Source: Sphingosinicella terrae
Lineage (GTDB): Bacteria > Pseudomonadota > Alphaproteobacteria > Sphingomonadales > Sphingomonadaceae
Direction of reading: 5' to 3'
DNA length: 64,000 nt
Assembly (NCBI RefSeq): GCF_003347635.1
Contig: NZ_QDFY01000012.1
Coordinates: 1 to 64,000, forward strand
In this document: piece by piece, positions 1 through 9,113 of the stretch
Layout: every line of letters begins with the position of its first letter
How positions within the stretch are numbered: the first letter of the stretch is position 1
Notes under the pieces: model-generated
The model's database searches: none
Told to the model about the DNA's origin: nothing
Seen by the model: the letters and a program-made list of their open reading frames with translations, nothing else
Position numbers and translations under genes: made by a program

Positions 1-128
1 CATCCACCTTCCTACGCCTGACCGCGATCATGAGGCACAGATCAACTCGGGCTCCACAGCCGATCCGTGACCTCGAAGACAACCATAGCCGTCGGCCAAA
101 ACGCAGGAGAGGGAGAATCAATTAGACA

Positions 129-167
129 ACGCAATACGAATTAGAGCCGGCGAAATTAGTATTGCGT
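129..167 (-). terminator. Inverted repeat downstream of the ABC transporter operon
   Basis: A perfect 9-bp inverted repeat (ACGCAATAC at 129-137, GTATTGCGT at 159-167) with a 21-nt spacer lies just beyond the stop codon (175-177) of the last transporter gene. It sits in an AT-richer patch in which AATTAG occurs four times (120, 139, 154, 173). It may end the minus-strand operon, but there is no T-run, so a factor-independent terminator is not certain. Confidence 0.35.
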
Positions 168-174
168 CCCCGAA

Positions 175-1005
175 TTAGGAGGGAGGGCGGTTCAGGCGCT
201 CGGCGCGCCGGCGGAGCAGCTCGGCGGTGCCGAGCAGCAGCGACGAGGCGATGACGAGGAGGGTGGCGGCGGCGGTGATCGCCGGACTGATCTGCTCGCG
301 CACCCCTTCGAACATCTGAAGCGGAATGGTGCGCTGCTCGGGGCCGGCGATGAACAGGGCCACCACGGTCTCGTCGAACGAGGTCATGAAGGCGAAAACG
401 GCGCCGGCGGCGATGCCGGGGCCGATCAGCGGCGCGAGCACGCGCAAGAGCACGGTGGACGGCCGCGCGCCGAGACTCGACGCGGCGCGGAGCAGCCCGA
501 AGTCGAAACCCTGCAGGGACGCGTGAACGACGATGACGACGAACGGCGTCGCCAGCACCGTATGGGCGATGACCAGGCCGGCAAAGCCGTTCACCAGCCC
601 GAGCGGCGCGAACAGGAAATAGAAGGCGATCGCCACGACCACGACCGGCACCACCAGAGGCGCGGCGAACAGGCCGGCGATCACGGGCTTGGCGCGCGAG
701 CGCATCCGGGCAAGGCCGATCGCCGCCAGCGTGCCGAGCGGCGTCGCGATCAGGGTCGTCGCGACGGCGACGGCGAGGCTGTTGCGAAGCGCGCGCATCC
801 AGTCCGGCGAGGCGAACAAAACCCGGTACCAGCGCAGCGAAACGCCGTCGTCGGGAAAGACCAGGAAGGAGGAGGGATTGAGCGACAGCGGGATGATCGC
901 GAGCGTCGGCAGCACGAGAAAGGCGAAGACCAAGGCGACGAAGCCGATCAGGCCGGTCCGGGCGAGGCGCTGCCCGCGCGAGCGATAGGGAGTGACGAGG
1001 GTCAT
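175..1005 (-). CDS. ABC transporter permease, PotC-like
   Basis: Inner-membrane permease of a polyamine/amino-acid type ABC importer (276 aa). About six hydrophobic segments are visible, starting with a long N-terminal one (LIGFVALVFAFLVLPTLAII), and the cytoplasmic coupling loop reads LRAASSLGARPSTVLLRVLAPLIGPG, close to the EAA signature. The ATG at 1003-1005 overlaps the stop of the upstream permease as ATGA, which fixes the start; the longer open frame upstream is antisense noise. It is the last gene of the aminotransferase-ATPase-binding protein-permease-permease operon. The exact substrate cannot be read from the sequence. Confidence 0.9.
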   Translation of the reverse strand: MTLVTPYRSRGQRLARTGLIGFVALVFAFLVLPTLAIIPLSLNPSSFLVFPDDGVSLRWYRVLFASPDWMRALRNSLAVAVATTLIATPLGTLAAIGLARMRSRAKPVIAGLFAAPLVVPVVVVAIAFYFLFAPLGLVNGFAGLVIAHTVLATPFVVIVVHASLQGFDFGLLRAASSLGARPSTVLLRVLAPLIGPGIAAGAVFAFMTSFDETVVALFIAGPEQRTIPLQMFEGVREQISPAITAAATLLVIASSLLLGTAELLRRRAERLNRPPS

Positions 1006-2201
1006 GCCGGGACGGTGCGGGCGAGATAGCGCCCCGCGAACAGCATCAGCCCGAGCGGCAGCAGGAGGAGCAGGCTGAGCGCCGCCGCCATCCCCCAGTT
1101 CAGCGTCTGGTTGGTGTAGAAGGCGATCGAGCCGCTGACCATCTGGTCGGCGCCGCCGCCGACGAGGGCAGGCGTGATGTAATAGCCGAGCGCCAGGGTG
1201 AAGACGATGATCATCCCCGCGGCGAGGCCCGGCAGGGTCTGCGGCAGATAAATTTTGAGGAAGGCCGCGACCGGACCGGCGCCAAGCGAGCTCGCGGCCC
1301 GCATCTCGACCGGCGAGATGCCCTTCATGACCCCGTAGAGCGGCAGCACCAGGAAGGGCAGCAGCACGTGGGTCATCGCGATATAGACGCCGAGCCGGTT
1401 GTATATGAGCGGCAAGGGCGCCTCGATCAGCCCCGCTCCGATGAGGAAGCCGTTGAGCACGCCTTCGCTTTGCAGCAGCACCACCCAGGCGGTGGTGCGG
1501 ACAAGGGCCGACGTCCAGAAGGGCAAAAGCACCAGGATGAGCAAGGGATTGGCCAAGCGGGGCGGCAAGGTCGCCAGCAGATAGGCGACCGGATAGCCGA
1601 GCAGGGCGCAGAGCAGGGCGACCACCGCGCTGATCTTGAAGGTCCGGAGCAGGATGTCGACGAACACCGCCTGCTCGGCCTCGACCCGCTCGACCGCCCC
1701 TTGGGGAGAGAGGCGGCGATCGAGCGAGGCGAGCAGATAGAAACTGGTCAGCGGCCCGGCGGCCTGTCGCATCGACGCCCACTGCCCAGCCTCGCTCCAG
1801 CGCGGATCGATGCGGGCGAGATCGGCGAAGCTGCGCGCCGGGGCGCCGCCCTCCAAGGCGTCGGCCGTTCGATAGACGAGGCTGCGCGACCCGACGCGAT
1901 CATAATTGAGGCGGTTGGCGACGAGGTTGAGATGGCCGGCCTTGCGCGCGCCGACGATCTCGGCCGCAAGGATCGGAACGACGGTCTCGTCCGGCAGGCC
2001 GGCACCGTCCCAGCCGCGAAGCGCCTGCGCGGTCTCGGGCCAGGCGGAAGCGAGCTCATGATCGGTGACGCCGCGCGACAGCATCATCAGCACCGGGATC
2101 AGGAATCCCGCGGCGAGGAAGAGAATCAGCGGCGCGACCAGCGCGAAGGGCCACCAGTCGCGCCGCGCCGCGCCGGCGCGCTCAGTGGGAGACCCAGGCA
2201 T
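1002..2201 (-). CDS. ABC transporter permease, PotB-like
   Basis: First permease of the importer (399 aa). It begins with a short cytoplasmic tail and a transmembrane segment (FALVAPLILFLAAGFLIPVL). A polar stretch of roughly 130 residues (about 45-175), predicted periplasmic, comes before the main permease core. That core carries the coupling motif EMRAASSLGAGPVAAFLKIYLP. The extra domain makes it longer than a typical PotB (about 280-290 aa). The start overlaps the binding-protein gene by 20 bp and the end overlaps the next permease by 4 bp, so the genes are probably translationally coupled. Function as a membrane channel subunit is secure; the substrate is unknown. Confidence 0.9.
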   Translation of the reverse strand: MPGSPTERAGAARRDWWPFALVAPLILFLAAGFLIPVLMMLSRGVTDHELASAWPETAQALRGWDGAGLPDETVVPILAAEIVGARKAGHLNLVANRLNYDRVGSRSLVYRTADALEGGAPARSFADLARIDPRWSEAGQWASMRQAAGPLTSFYLLASLDRRLSPQGAVERVEAEQAVFVDILLRTFKISAVVALLCALLGYPVAYLLATLPPRLANPLLILVLLPFWTSALVRTTAWVVLLQSEGVLNGFLIGAGLIEAPLPLIYNRLGVYIAMTHVLLPFLVLPLYGVMKGISPVEMRAASSLGAGPVAAFLKIYLPQTLPGLAAGMIIVFTLALGYYITPALVGGGADQMVSGSIAFYTNQTLNWGMAAALSLLLLLPLGLMLFAGRYLARTVPA

Positions 2202-3243
2202 TGAACCTCTGGGTCAGCTGATCGCCATATTCGACCCAGAAACTGGCATCGAGCTCGAGCGCGTTGGTCATGTTGCGGGGGTCGGACGGCGTGTCGAGCC
2301 GCAGACGCGGGTCGATCAGCTCGCCGGCGCGGCGGCTGGTCAGGCCGGTCGGGATGAATCGCGGAAGCCGCATCTGGTTCTCGGGCGCGGTCATGTGCCG
2401 GAGCAGCTGCGCCGCCTCCGCCTTGCGCGGGCTGTTGCTGAGGACGACCCAATAATCGACGGCATAGATGTTGCCGTCCCAGCTTACCCTGAAGTTGCGC
2501 CCCTCGCTCCGGTTGGCGACGATCAGCCGGCCGGGGCTGGTGACCGACATGGCGACTTCCCCGGAGCCGAGCAGGTCCGGGACCTGGGAGATGGACGACC
2601 ACCAGACGATGTTCGGCTTCAGCTCCTCGAGCTTGCGGAAGGCGCGGTCGACACCGGCCGGCGTCCTGAGCACTTCGTAGACCTCGGCCGGCGGAACGCC
2701 GTCGGCCATCAGCGCGAATTCGAGCGTGTATTTCGGGGTCCGGCGCATGCCCCGCCGGCCCGGAAAGCGCCGGACGTCCCAGAAGTCGGCCCAGCTCCGC
2801 GGACCCGGCCCGGCAATGCGGTCGCCGTCCCAGCCGATCAGATAGGACCAGAGCATCGCGCCGACCCCGCAATCGTGGACCGCAGCGGGGATGAAGGCGT
2901 CGCGGCCACTCAGAGCCGCCCATTCGATCGGCTCGAACAGACCCTCCTCGCAGCCGAGGATGAGGTCCTCGGTCTCGACCTGGACGACGTCCCAGCTGGT
3001 GTCGCCGCCGAGCACCTTGGTTCGGATGACGCCGACCCCGCCATGCCAGCTATCCTCCTGGAGGCGGACGCCGGTGCGCCGGGTGAAGGAATCCCAGTAA
3101 GCGCGGCGATGCGCCTCCTGCGACGAGCCGCCCCATCCGACCACGGTCAGCGGCCGCGGCTCGCGCTCGCCGGTGCAGCCCGTTGCCGCGAGCAAGGCGA
3201 CGCCGAGCGTCGCCAGGCGGAAGGCTGCGGCCAGCCGCCTCAT
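2182..3243 (-). CDS. Extracellular solute-binding lipoprotein, PotD/PotF-like
   Basis: Periplasmic substrate-binding subunit (353 aa). The N-terminus has a lipoprotein signal ending in LLAATGC, then TVVGWGGSSQEAHRRAYWDSF, the usual opening of the spermidine/putrescine-binding family, and later DVVQVETEDLILGCEEG and IYAVDYWVVLSNSPRK. The ATG at 3241-3243 overlaps the ATPase stop codon (ATGA), which argues against an upstream in-frame start 16 codons earlier. The conserved operon position indicates that it delivers ligand to the two permeases. Ligand identity is inferred only at family level (polyamine, amino acid or similar cation). Confidence 0.88.
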   Translation of the reverse strand: MRRLAAAFRLATLGVALLAATGCTGEREPRPLTVVGWGGSSQEAHRRAYWDSFTRRTGVRLQEDSWHGGVGVIRTKVLGGDTSWDVVQVETEDLILGCEEGLFEPIEWAALSGRDAFIPAAVHDCGVGAMLWSYLIGWDGDRIAGPGPRSWADFWDVRRFPGRRGMRRTPKYTLEFALMADGVPPAEVYEVLRTPAGVDRAFRKLEELKPNIVWWSSISQVPDLLGSGEVAMSVTSPGRLIVANRSEGRNFRVSWDGNIYAVDYWVVLSNSPRKAEAAQLLRHMTAPENQMRLPRFIPTGLTSRRAGELIDPRLRLDTPSDPRNMTNALELDASFWVEYGDQLTQRFNAWVSH

Positions 3244-4349
3244 GGCCGCGGCTCCGCGCCGTCGGCGAAAGCGAGACAGGCCTCGGCGCACCAGCCGATC
3301 GTCAGCGGCTCCGATGCGCCGAGCTCGATCCTTTCTTCGGAGCGCAGGGTGACCGCCGCACCCCCGGGGAGGAGGGCGCGAACCCGGCTGTGATCGCCAT
3401 GATAGGCGACGTCGTCGACGCGCGCCGAGAAGAGGTTGCAGGGCGCGGCGAGGTCGGGGCCCAATCGGACATGCTCGGGACGGATGGTGGCGGTGACCGC
3501 GTCGCCGGGGGCGAGCGGCCCCACCGGCGTCGCCTGCAGGACGAGATCGCCGGCGATTCGGATCTCGCAGCTCGAGCCGTTGCGGCGCGTGACGATGCCG
3601 CGAAGCCCGTTATTCTCGCCGACAAAGCCGGCGACGAAGGCATTGCGCGGATGCTCGTAGATCGCCTTGGGGCTGCCGACCTGCTGGAGACGTCCGCCGG
3701 CAAAGACGGCGATGCGGTCCGACAGGGTCAGCGCCTCGGCCTGGTCGTGGGTGACGTAGAGGATGGTGAGGCCGAGCCGGCGCTGGATGCGCTTGATCTC
3801 GACCTGGAGCCGTTCGCGCAGCTGGCGGTCCAGCGCGCCGAGCGGCTCGTCCATCAGGACGATGTCGGGCTCGAAGACCAGGGCGCGGGCCAAGGCGACG
3901 CGCTGCCGCTGGCCGCCCGAAAGCTGATCGGGGCGCCGCGCGCCGAGACCGTCGAGGTCGACGAGCGCGAGCGCCTCCTCCACCTTCGCCTTGGCCTGCG
4001 CCCCCCGGATGCCGCGCACGCCGAGCGGGAAGGCGACGTTGCGCTCGACGTTCATGTGCGGGAACAGCGCGTAATTCTGGAAGACCACGCCCATATTGCG
4101 ACGATGCGGCGGCTTGCCGGCGAGCGAGCGGCCCTGCAGCCGGATGTCGCCGGCGCTCGGCGCCTCGAAGCCGGCGAGCATCATCAAGGTGGTGGTCTTG
4201 CCCGACCCGGACGGGCCGAGCAGGGTGACGAACTCCCCCTCGGCGATTTCGAGATCGAGCCCCGCCACCGCCGGCGCGCCGCCATCATAGACCTTCTCGA
4301 CGCCGGCGAACTCGACGAACGCGGTCCCGGTCTGCGGGGGCAGGGACAT
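3240..4349 (-). CDS. ABC transporter ATP-binding protein, PotA-like
   Basis: ATPase subunit (369 aa) that powers the importer. Walker A GPSGSGKTTT (about residues 46-55), Q-loop VFQNYALFPHMNV, signature LSGGQRQRVALARAL, Walker B IVLMDEPLGALD and the switch histidine in YVTHDQAEAL are all present. The C-terminal third has the TOBE-type regulatory region seen in PotA/UgpC ATPases (GIVTRRNGSSCEIRI, ATIRPEHVRLG). Its start overlaps the stop of the aminotransferase gene by one base (TGATG). All catalytic motifs are intact, so it should be active. Confidence 0.93.
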   Translation of the reverse strand: MSLPPQTGTAFVEFAGVEKVYDGGAPAVAGLDLEIAEGEFVTLLGPSGSGKTTTLMMLAGFEAPSAGDIRLQGRSLAGKPPHRRNMGVVFQNYALFPHMNVERNVAFPLGVRGIRGAQAKAKVEEALALVDLDGLGARRPDQLSGGQRQRVALARALVFEPDIVLMDEPLGALDRQLRERLQVEIKRIQRRLGLTILYVTHDQAEALTLSDRIAVFAGGRLQQVGSPKAIYEHPRNAFVAGFVGENNGLRGIVTRRNGSSCEIRIAGDLVLQATPVGPLAPGDAVTATIRPEHVRLGPDLAAPCNLFSARVDDVAYHGDHSRVRALLPGGAAVTLRSEERIELGASEPLTIGWCAEACLAFADGAEPRP

Positions 4350-5569
4350 CAGGCGGCAACGGGCTCGTAGACCGCGGCGAGCCGGCGCACGCCCTCATCG
4401 ATCTGCTCGGGCGTGGCATAGCTGTAGGACAGCCTGACATGATGGCGAGGCGCCAGGTCATTGCGAGGATGCGCCGCCGCCGAAGCGAAGAACTTGCTGC
4501 CCGGGATGATATTGACCCCGGCGGCCGCGGCGCGGGCGGCGAAGGCGTCGCCATCGACATGCGACGGCAGCGTCAGCCAGACATAATAGCCGCCCTCGGG
4601 GACGCTGAGCCTTGCCTCCGGCAGGCAGAGACGGACCGCCTCGATCATCCGGTCGCGGCGCTCGCGATAGACTTCCTGCACGCGCGCAACATGGGCGGCG
4701 AAGGCGGGCGAGCGGCCGAATTCGTAGATGATCCGCTGCATCAGCGGCGACGAGCCGCCATCGGACTTGAGCTGGATCAGCCGGGCGATGAGCTCGGCCT
4801 CGGCGGCGACCCAGCCGATGCGAAGGCCCGGCGCGATGAGCTTCGAGAAGGTGCCGACGTGGAAGACGATGCCGCTCTCGTCGAGCGACTTCAAGGACGG
4901 CACGTCGCCGCCCTCGAAGCGGACGCGGCGATACGGCGTGTCCTCGACGACGAAGATCTCCTCACGCTGCGCCAGGGCGACGAGGGCGCGGCGCCGCGCC
5001 TCCGACATGGTGGCCCCGGTCGGATTGTGGAAATCCGCGACATTGTAGATGAGCTTGGGTGCCGGCTTGCCGGCCGTGCGCCGCGCTTCGAGCGCTCGCG
5101 CCAGCGCCTCGACCTCGAGTCCCTCCCCGTCCTGGGCGACCTCGATGAACTCCACGCCGAAGCTGCGGAAGATCGGAATGGCGGTGAAATAGGTCGGCGC
5201 GGTGACGACGATCGAATCGCCTTCGTCGAGCAGAAGCCGGCAGATCAGCTCGAGCCCGTGCTTGGCTCCGTTGACGATCAGGACATTCTCGGGACCGATC
5301 GCGCAGCCGTCGCCGTTCATCAGATCCGCAAGCCAGCTTCGCAGCTCCGGCTGACCCTGGGTCGCCGAATATTGCAGCGTCTCCTCGCGATGAACGGTCA
5401 GCGCCGCCTCGGCGAAGCCGGTGAGATCGGGAAGGAGCTGGGGCGCGGCGAAGCCGGAATCGAAGGGAATGACGTCCGCGCCGAGCTCCGAGGGAAAATG
5501 AGGAGCGGGAAAAGCCGTCGAGAGCGCAGCGGCGCGACGGGCGAAACGGTTCTCGATCACTTGGCACAA
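4349..5569 (-). CDS. PLP-dependent class I/II aminotransferase
   Basis: Fold-type I aminotransferase (about 400 aa) resembling 2-aminoadipate/aromatic transaminases without a DNA-binding domain. Visible motifs: QPELRSWLADLM, NVADFHNPTGATMS with the NPTG substrate loop, VVEDTPYRRVRF with the PLP-contacting Asp/Tyr, and GTFSKLIAPGLRIGW carrying the PLP lysine. It is the first gene of the transporter operon, so its substrate is plausibly the imported amine or amino acid or its breakdown product. Start uncertain: TTG at 5569 or GTG at 5560 (VIENRFARR), neither with a strong ribosome-binding site. It diverges from the amidohydrolase operon; the shared 177-bp gap should hold both promoters. Confidence 0.88.
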   Translation of the reverse strand: MCQVIENRFARRAAALSTAFPAPHFPSELGADVIPFDSGFAAPQLLPDLTGFAEAALTVHREETLQYSATQGQPELRSWLADLMNGDGCAIGPENVLIVNGAKHGLELICRLLLDEGDSIVVTAPTYFTAIPIFRSFGVEFIEVAQDGEGLEVEALARALEARRTAGKPAPKLIYNVADFHNPTGATMSEARRRALVALAQREEIFVVEDTPYRRVRFEGGDVPSLKSLDESGIVFHVGTFSKLIAPGLRIGWVAAEAELIARLIQLKSDGGSSPLMQRIIYEFGRSPAFAAHVARVQEVYRERRDRMIEAVRLCLPEARLSVPEGGYYVWLTLPSHVDGDAFAARAAAAGVNIIPGSKFFASAAAHPRNDLAPRHHVRLSYSYATPEQIDEGVRRLAAVYEPVAA

Positions 5570-5746
5570 CCCCGCTTCGACGGCCCGTGGAAGGAAAGGC
5601 CGCCCTGCCAGCGACGATGGTCCGGCGCGGGCTATCCGCCATCCGGAGGGGCGAAAAGTTCAGTGGCGGATTCTCGCGCGCCGCGCGTCGTCCAAGGCAG
5701 GAGCCGGCGTGCGCGCGGCGCGGGGGACGGGGAGCGACCAGCGGAC

Positions 5747-7108
5747 GTGAAGCGGATCGGAAAGCTCGCCGGCCTCACTCTTGCTCTCGCGCTTGCCGTG
5801 GGCGCCGCGGCGCAGCCGGCCGACGCGCCCTTCGCCAGCACCTATCAGCGCCGGGAAGCGCCGCCGCTGGCCATCGTCGGCGCCCGCATCCTCACCGGCA
5901 CCGGCGCGGACCTTGCCGACGGCACCATCCTCGTCCGCGACGGGCGGGTCGAGGCGGTGGGTCAGGGGATCGCGGTGCCGGACGGCTACGAGCGGATCGA
6001 CGGGCGCGGACGCTGGGTCACGCCCGGTCTGATCGACGCCCATTCCCATCTCGGCGTCTCCTCCTCTCCGCAGACGCCGCTGAGCGGCGACCATAATGAG
6101 GGCACCGCCCCGAACACCGCGGAAGTTTGGGCCGAGCATTCGGTCTGGCCGCAGGACCCCCAATTCCGCCTCGCCCGCGCGGGCGGGGTGACGACCTTGC
6201 TGGTGCTACCCGGCTCCTCGAACCTGTTCGGCGGCCGATCGGTCACCTTGCGCAACGTGCCGGCGGTCACCGTCCAGGAGATGAAGTTCCCCGACGCGCC
6301 TTACGGCGTCAAGATGGCCTGCGGCGAGAATCCGAAGCGCACCTTCGGCGCGCGCGGCCGATCCCCGGCGACACGGATGGGCAATGTCGCCCTGTTCCGC
6401 CGGGCGTGGATCGAGGCCGCGGATTATGCGCGGCGGATCGAGCGGGCGCGGTCGAGCGGTGGCGAACCGCCGCGGCGCGACCTCCAGCTCGAGACCCTGG
6501 CCGGCGTGCTGGACGGCGACATCCTCGTCCACAACCATTGCTACCGCGCCGACGAGATGGCGGTGATGATCGACATGGGCCGGGAGTTCGGCTTCCGCAT
6601 CGGCACCTTCCACCACGCCACCGAGGCCTACAAGATCGCCCCGGTGCTGGCGCGGGAGGGGATCTGCGTCGCCACCTGGGCGAGCAGCTGGGGCTCGAAG
6701 ATGGAGGCGCTGGACGCGATCGAGGAAAATGCGCCCATGATCCACGCCGCCGGCGGGTGCGCGATCATCCATTCCGACGATGCCACCTTGGGTCAGCGGC
6801 TTAATCAGGAAGCGGGGATCGCACTCGCCGCCGGCCGCGGCGCCGGCCTCGCGATCGGCGAGGGCGAGGCGATCAAATGGATCACCGCCAATCCGGCGCG
6901 GGCGCTCGGCCTCGCCGACCGGGTCGGCACGCTCGAGCCGGGACGGATGGCCGATCTCGTGCTGTGGAGTGCCAATCCGTTCAGCGTCCATGCCATGGCG
7001 GAGCGGGTCTGGATCGACGGTGCCGCGGTCTGGGACCGCGCCGATTCCCGCTACCAGGCGCCATCCGACTTCCTGCTCGGCCAGCCCGGTCAGGGCGCGC
7101 CGCGATGA
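5747..7108 (+). CDS. Secreted imidazolonepropionase-like amidohydrolase, catalytic type (A1)
   Basis: Metal-dependent hydrolase of the amidohydrolase superfamily (453 aa) with a Sec signal peptide (LAGLTLALALAVGAAAQ). The metal-binding DAHSH motif (His99, His101) is intact. Further candidate ligands lie in LVHNHCYRADEM, TFHHATEAYK and IIHSDDA. The C-terminus returns to the composite beta-domain (NPARALGLADRVGTLEPGRMADLVLW). GTG start at 5747 with GGGGAG upstream; no ATG fits. It overlaps the next gene by ATGA. Members of this group are annotated as peptidase- or imidazolonepropionase-like, and the substrate is unknown. About the same length and motif order as the A2 copy at 9113. Confidence 0.85.
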   Translation: MKRIGKLAGLTLALALAVGAAAQPADAPFASTYQRREAPPLAIVGARILTGTGADLADGTILVRDGRVEAVGQGIAVPDGYERIDGRGRWVTPGLIDAHSHLGVSSSPQTPLSGDHNEGTAPNTAEVWAEHSVWPQDPQFRLARAGGVTTLLVLPGSSNLFGGRSVTLRNVPAVTVQEMKFPDAPYGVKMACGENPKRTFGARGRSPATRMGNVALFRRAWIEAADYARRIERARSSGGEPPRRDLQLETLAGVLDGDILVHNHCYRADEMAVMIDMGREFGFRIGTFHHATEAYKIAPVLAREGICVATWASSWGSKMEALDAIEENAPMIHAAGGCAIIHSDDATLGQRLNQEAGIALAAGRGAGLAIGEGEAIKWITANPARALGLADRVGTLEPGRMADLVLWSANPFSVHAMAERVWIDGAAVWDRADSRYQAPSDFLLGQPGQGAPR

Positions 7109-8397
7109 TCGCGCGCCTCGCTTTGATGCTGTTGCTCTCGCTCGCCGCCATGGCCGCGGGCCCGGCACGGGCCGAGACCTTCCTGATCGCCAATGCGCGG
7201 ATCGCGACGATGGGCCGGGCCGGGACGATCGAGCGGGGCAGCATCCTCGTCCGCGACGGCCGGATCGCCGCAGTCGGCGCCGATGTCGCCGCACCCGATG
7301 CCCGGCGCATCGATGCCGGCGGGCGCATCGTCACGCCCGGACTGATCGCATCGGGCACCGGGCTCGGCCTCATCGAGGTGCGATCGGTCGACGCGGCGAA
7401 CGACCGCGCCACCCGCCTGCCGGGGATCAGCGCCGCTTTCGACGCCGGCTACGGCCTCAACCCGGACTCGCTGCTGGTCCCGGTTGCCCGGCTGAGCGGG
7501 ATCACGCGCGCGATCGCGACGCCGACCTATGCCGAAGGGACCGGCGCCGAGCGGCTCTTCGCCGGCCAGGCGGCGGCGGTGACTCTCGGCGGACAGCCGA
7601 TGCTGATGCGCCGCGGCGTGGCCATGGTGCTGGCACTGGGGGAGGACGGCGCCGAACGCGCCGGCGGCGCCCGCGGGGCGGCGCTGACGAGCCTGCGCGC
7701 GATCCTCGCCGACGTCCGCGACTTCGCCCGCCGGCGAGCGGCCTATGATCGCGGCGAGACACGCGACTATCTGCTCTCCCGCGCCGACCTCGAAGCGCTG
7801 GTGCCGGTCGTCGAACGCCGGATGAAGCTGCTGGTCAGCGTCAACCGCGCCTCCGACATCCGCGATGCGCTCGCCTTCGCCCGCGAGGAGCGAGTGGGAA
7901 TCATCCTCGAGGGGGTCGCCGAAGGCTGGCGCGTCGCCGCCGAGATCGCCGCAGCGGGCGTGCCGGTCCTGCTGACTCCGGTCGACAATCTGCCGGCCTC
8001 GTTCGAGGCGCTCGGCGCGACGCTCGACAATGCCCGGCTTCTGCAGCGGGCCGGCGTGCTCGTCGGCTTCCAGGGCAACGGCAATCACCGCGAGCGCGAG
8101 CTTCGCTACAATGCCGGCAATGCCGTCGCCGCGGGCCTCGCCTGGGAGCAGGGACTCGCGGCGGTGACGATCAATCCGGCGAGGATCTTCGGCCTCGACG
8201 ACCGGGTCGGCTCGATCGAGCCGGGCAAGGAAGCCGACCTCGTCATCTGGAACGGCGATCCGCTCGACACGCTCGGCCGGCCGTCGGCGATCTTCATCCG
8301 CGGCGAGGCGCAGCCGATGCGATCGCGCCAGACCGAGCTTCGCGACCGCTATTTGCCGGCGGTGCTGCCATCCCCTTCACAAGGAGCCGAGCCATGA
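7105..8397 (+). CDS. Secreted amidohydrolase-fold protein lacking the HxH metal motif (B1)
   Basis: Secreted partner protein (430 aa) with a signal peptide (LALMLLLSLAAMAAGPARA). The amidohydrolase scaffold is recognisable at both ends (SILVRDGRIAAVGADV; TINPARIFGLDDRVGSIEPGKEADLVIWNGDPL). Where active members read DAHSH, this protein reads ASGTG (residues 82-86), so both first metal histidines are glycine, and the later His-rich ligand loops are also missing. It is probably not a classical metallohydrolase; a structural or regulatory subunit of the preceding A1 enzyme is the natural guess. ATGA overlaps on both sides suggest fixed stoichiometry. Confidence 0.8.
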   Translation: MIARLALMLLLSLAAMAAGPARAETFLIANARIATMGRAGTIERGSILVRDGRIAAVGADVAAPDARRIDAGGRIVTPGLIASGTGLGLIEVRSVDAANDRATRLPGISAAFDAGYGLNPDSLLVPVARLSGITRAIATPTYAEGTGAERLFAGQAAAVTLGGQPMLMRRGVAMVLALGEDGAERAGGARGAALTSLRAILADVRDFARRRAAYDRGETRDYLLSRADLEALVPVVERRMKLLVSVNRASDIRDALAFAREERVGIILEGVAEGWRVAAEIAAAGVPVLLTPVDNLPASFEALGATLDNARLLQRAGVLVGFQGNGNHRERELRYNAGNAVAAGLAWEQGLAAVTINPARIFGLDDRVGSIEPGKEADLVIWNGDPLDTLGRPSAIFIRGEAQPMRSRQTELRDRYLPAVLPSPSQGAEP

Positions 8398-9113
8398 ATT
8401 CGAACAAGCTGCTGGTCCTCTATTCGGCGGTGCTGACCGTTGCCTGCGCTGTCTCGATCGCCAGCGGCGCCGTCGCCAGCGACGGCCCCGAGCGGACGAG
8501 CTTCACCGAGATCGACGTTGAGCGGATCAACCTGCGCGAGGCCGACGGGACGCTGCGGATGGTCATCTCGAACACCGACCGGACCCCCGGAATCTACATC
8601 AAGGGCGTCGAGCGCCCGCATCCGAGCGGCCGCCGCACCGCCGGCATGATCTTCCTGAACGACGAAGGGACCGAGAATGGCGGCCTCACCTTCGGCGGCC
8701 GGACTCTTCCGGACGGGACCGTCGTCGGCAGCGGCCATCTCAGCTTCGACCAATATGAGCAGGACCAGGTCATCCAGCTGACCCAGAACGAGCAGGGCGG
8801 GCGGCGCTGGGCCGGGATGGTGGTGACCGACCGCCCCGACACGCCGCTCGATTTCGACCTCGCCCAGCGCATCACGAGCATGCCGCCCGGCGCGGAGCGC
8901 GACGCGGCGATCCAGCGGGTGATGGCCGAGGGGACGTTCGGCCGCCAGCGAGTCTGGGTCGGAAAGACCCGCGACCGCGAATCGGCGGTCCTGCTCAGCG
9001 ACGCGATGGGCCGGCCGCGCATCCGGATGCGGGTCGCGCCGGACGGCGCCTCGGCGATCGACTTCCTCGGCGAGGACGGGGCGGTGATGCGCTCGATCAC
9101 GCCGCAGGGCTGA
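8394..9113 (+). CDS. Conserved hypothetical exported protein
   Basis: Unrecognised protein of 239 aa. It has one N-terminal hydrophobic segment (LLVLYSAVLTVACAVSIASGAVA) that may be an uncleaved anchor or a signal peptide, followed by a soluble, beta-rich domain with repeated short motifs (ERINLREADGTLRMVISN, GMIFLNDEGTENGGLTFGG, VLLSDAMGRPRIRMRVAPDG). These resemble 'LRDAKGRVRI'-type repeats seen in conserved proteins of unknown function. It overlaps both neighbours (ATGA at 8394, TGATG at 9113) and sits between the two amidohydrolase pairs, so it is probably made together with them. No catalytic motif was identified. Confidence 0.75.
   Translation: MNSNKLLVLYSAVLTVACAVSIASGAVASDGPERTSFTEIDVERINLREADGTLRMVISNTDRTPGIYIKGVERPHPSGRRTAGMIFLNDEGTENGGLTFGGRTLPDGTVVGSGHLSFDQYEQDQVIQLTQNEQGGRRWAGMVVTDRPDTPLDFDLAQRITSMPPGAERDAAIQRVMAEGTFGRQRVWVGKTRDRESAVLLSDAMGRPRIRMRVAPDGASAIDFLGEDGAVMRSITPQG

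Noticed and set aside
4439-5746. Long N-terminal extension of the A1 amidohydrolase frame
   Set aside because: It is antisense to the aminotransferase and lacks protein character; the signal peptide at 5747 sets the real start.
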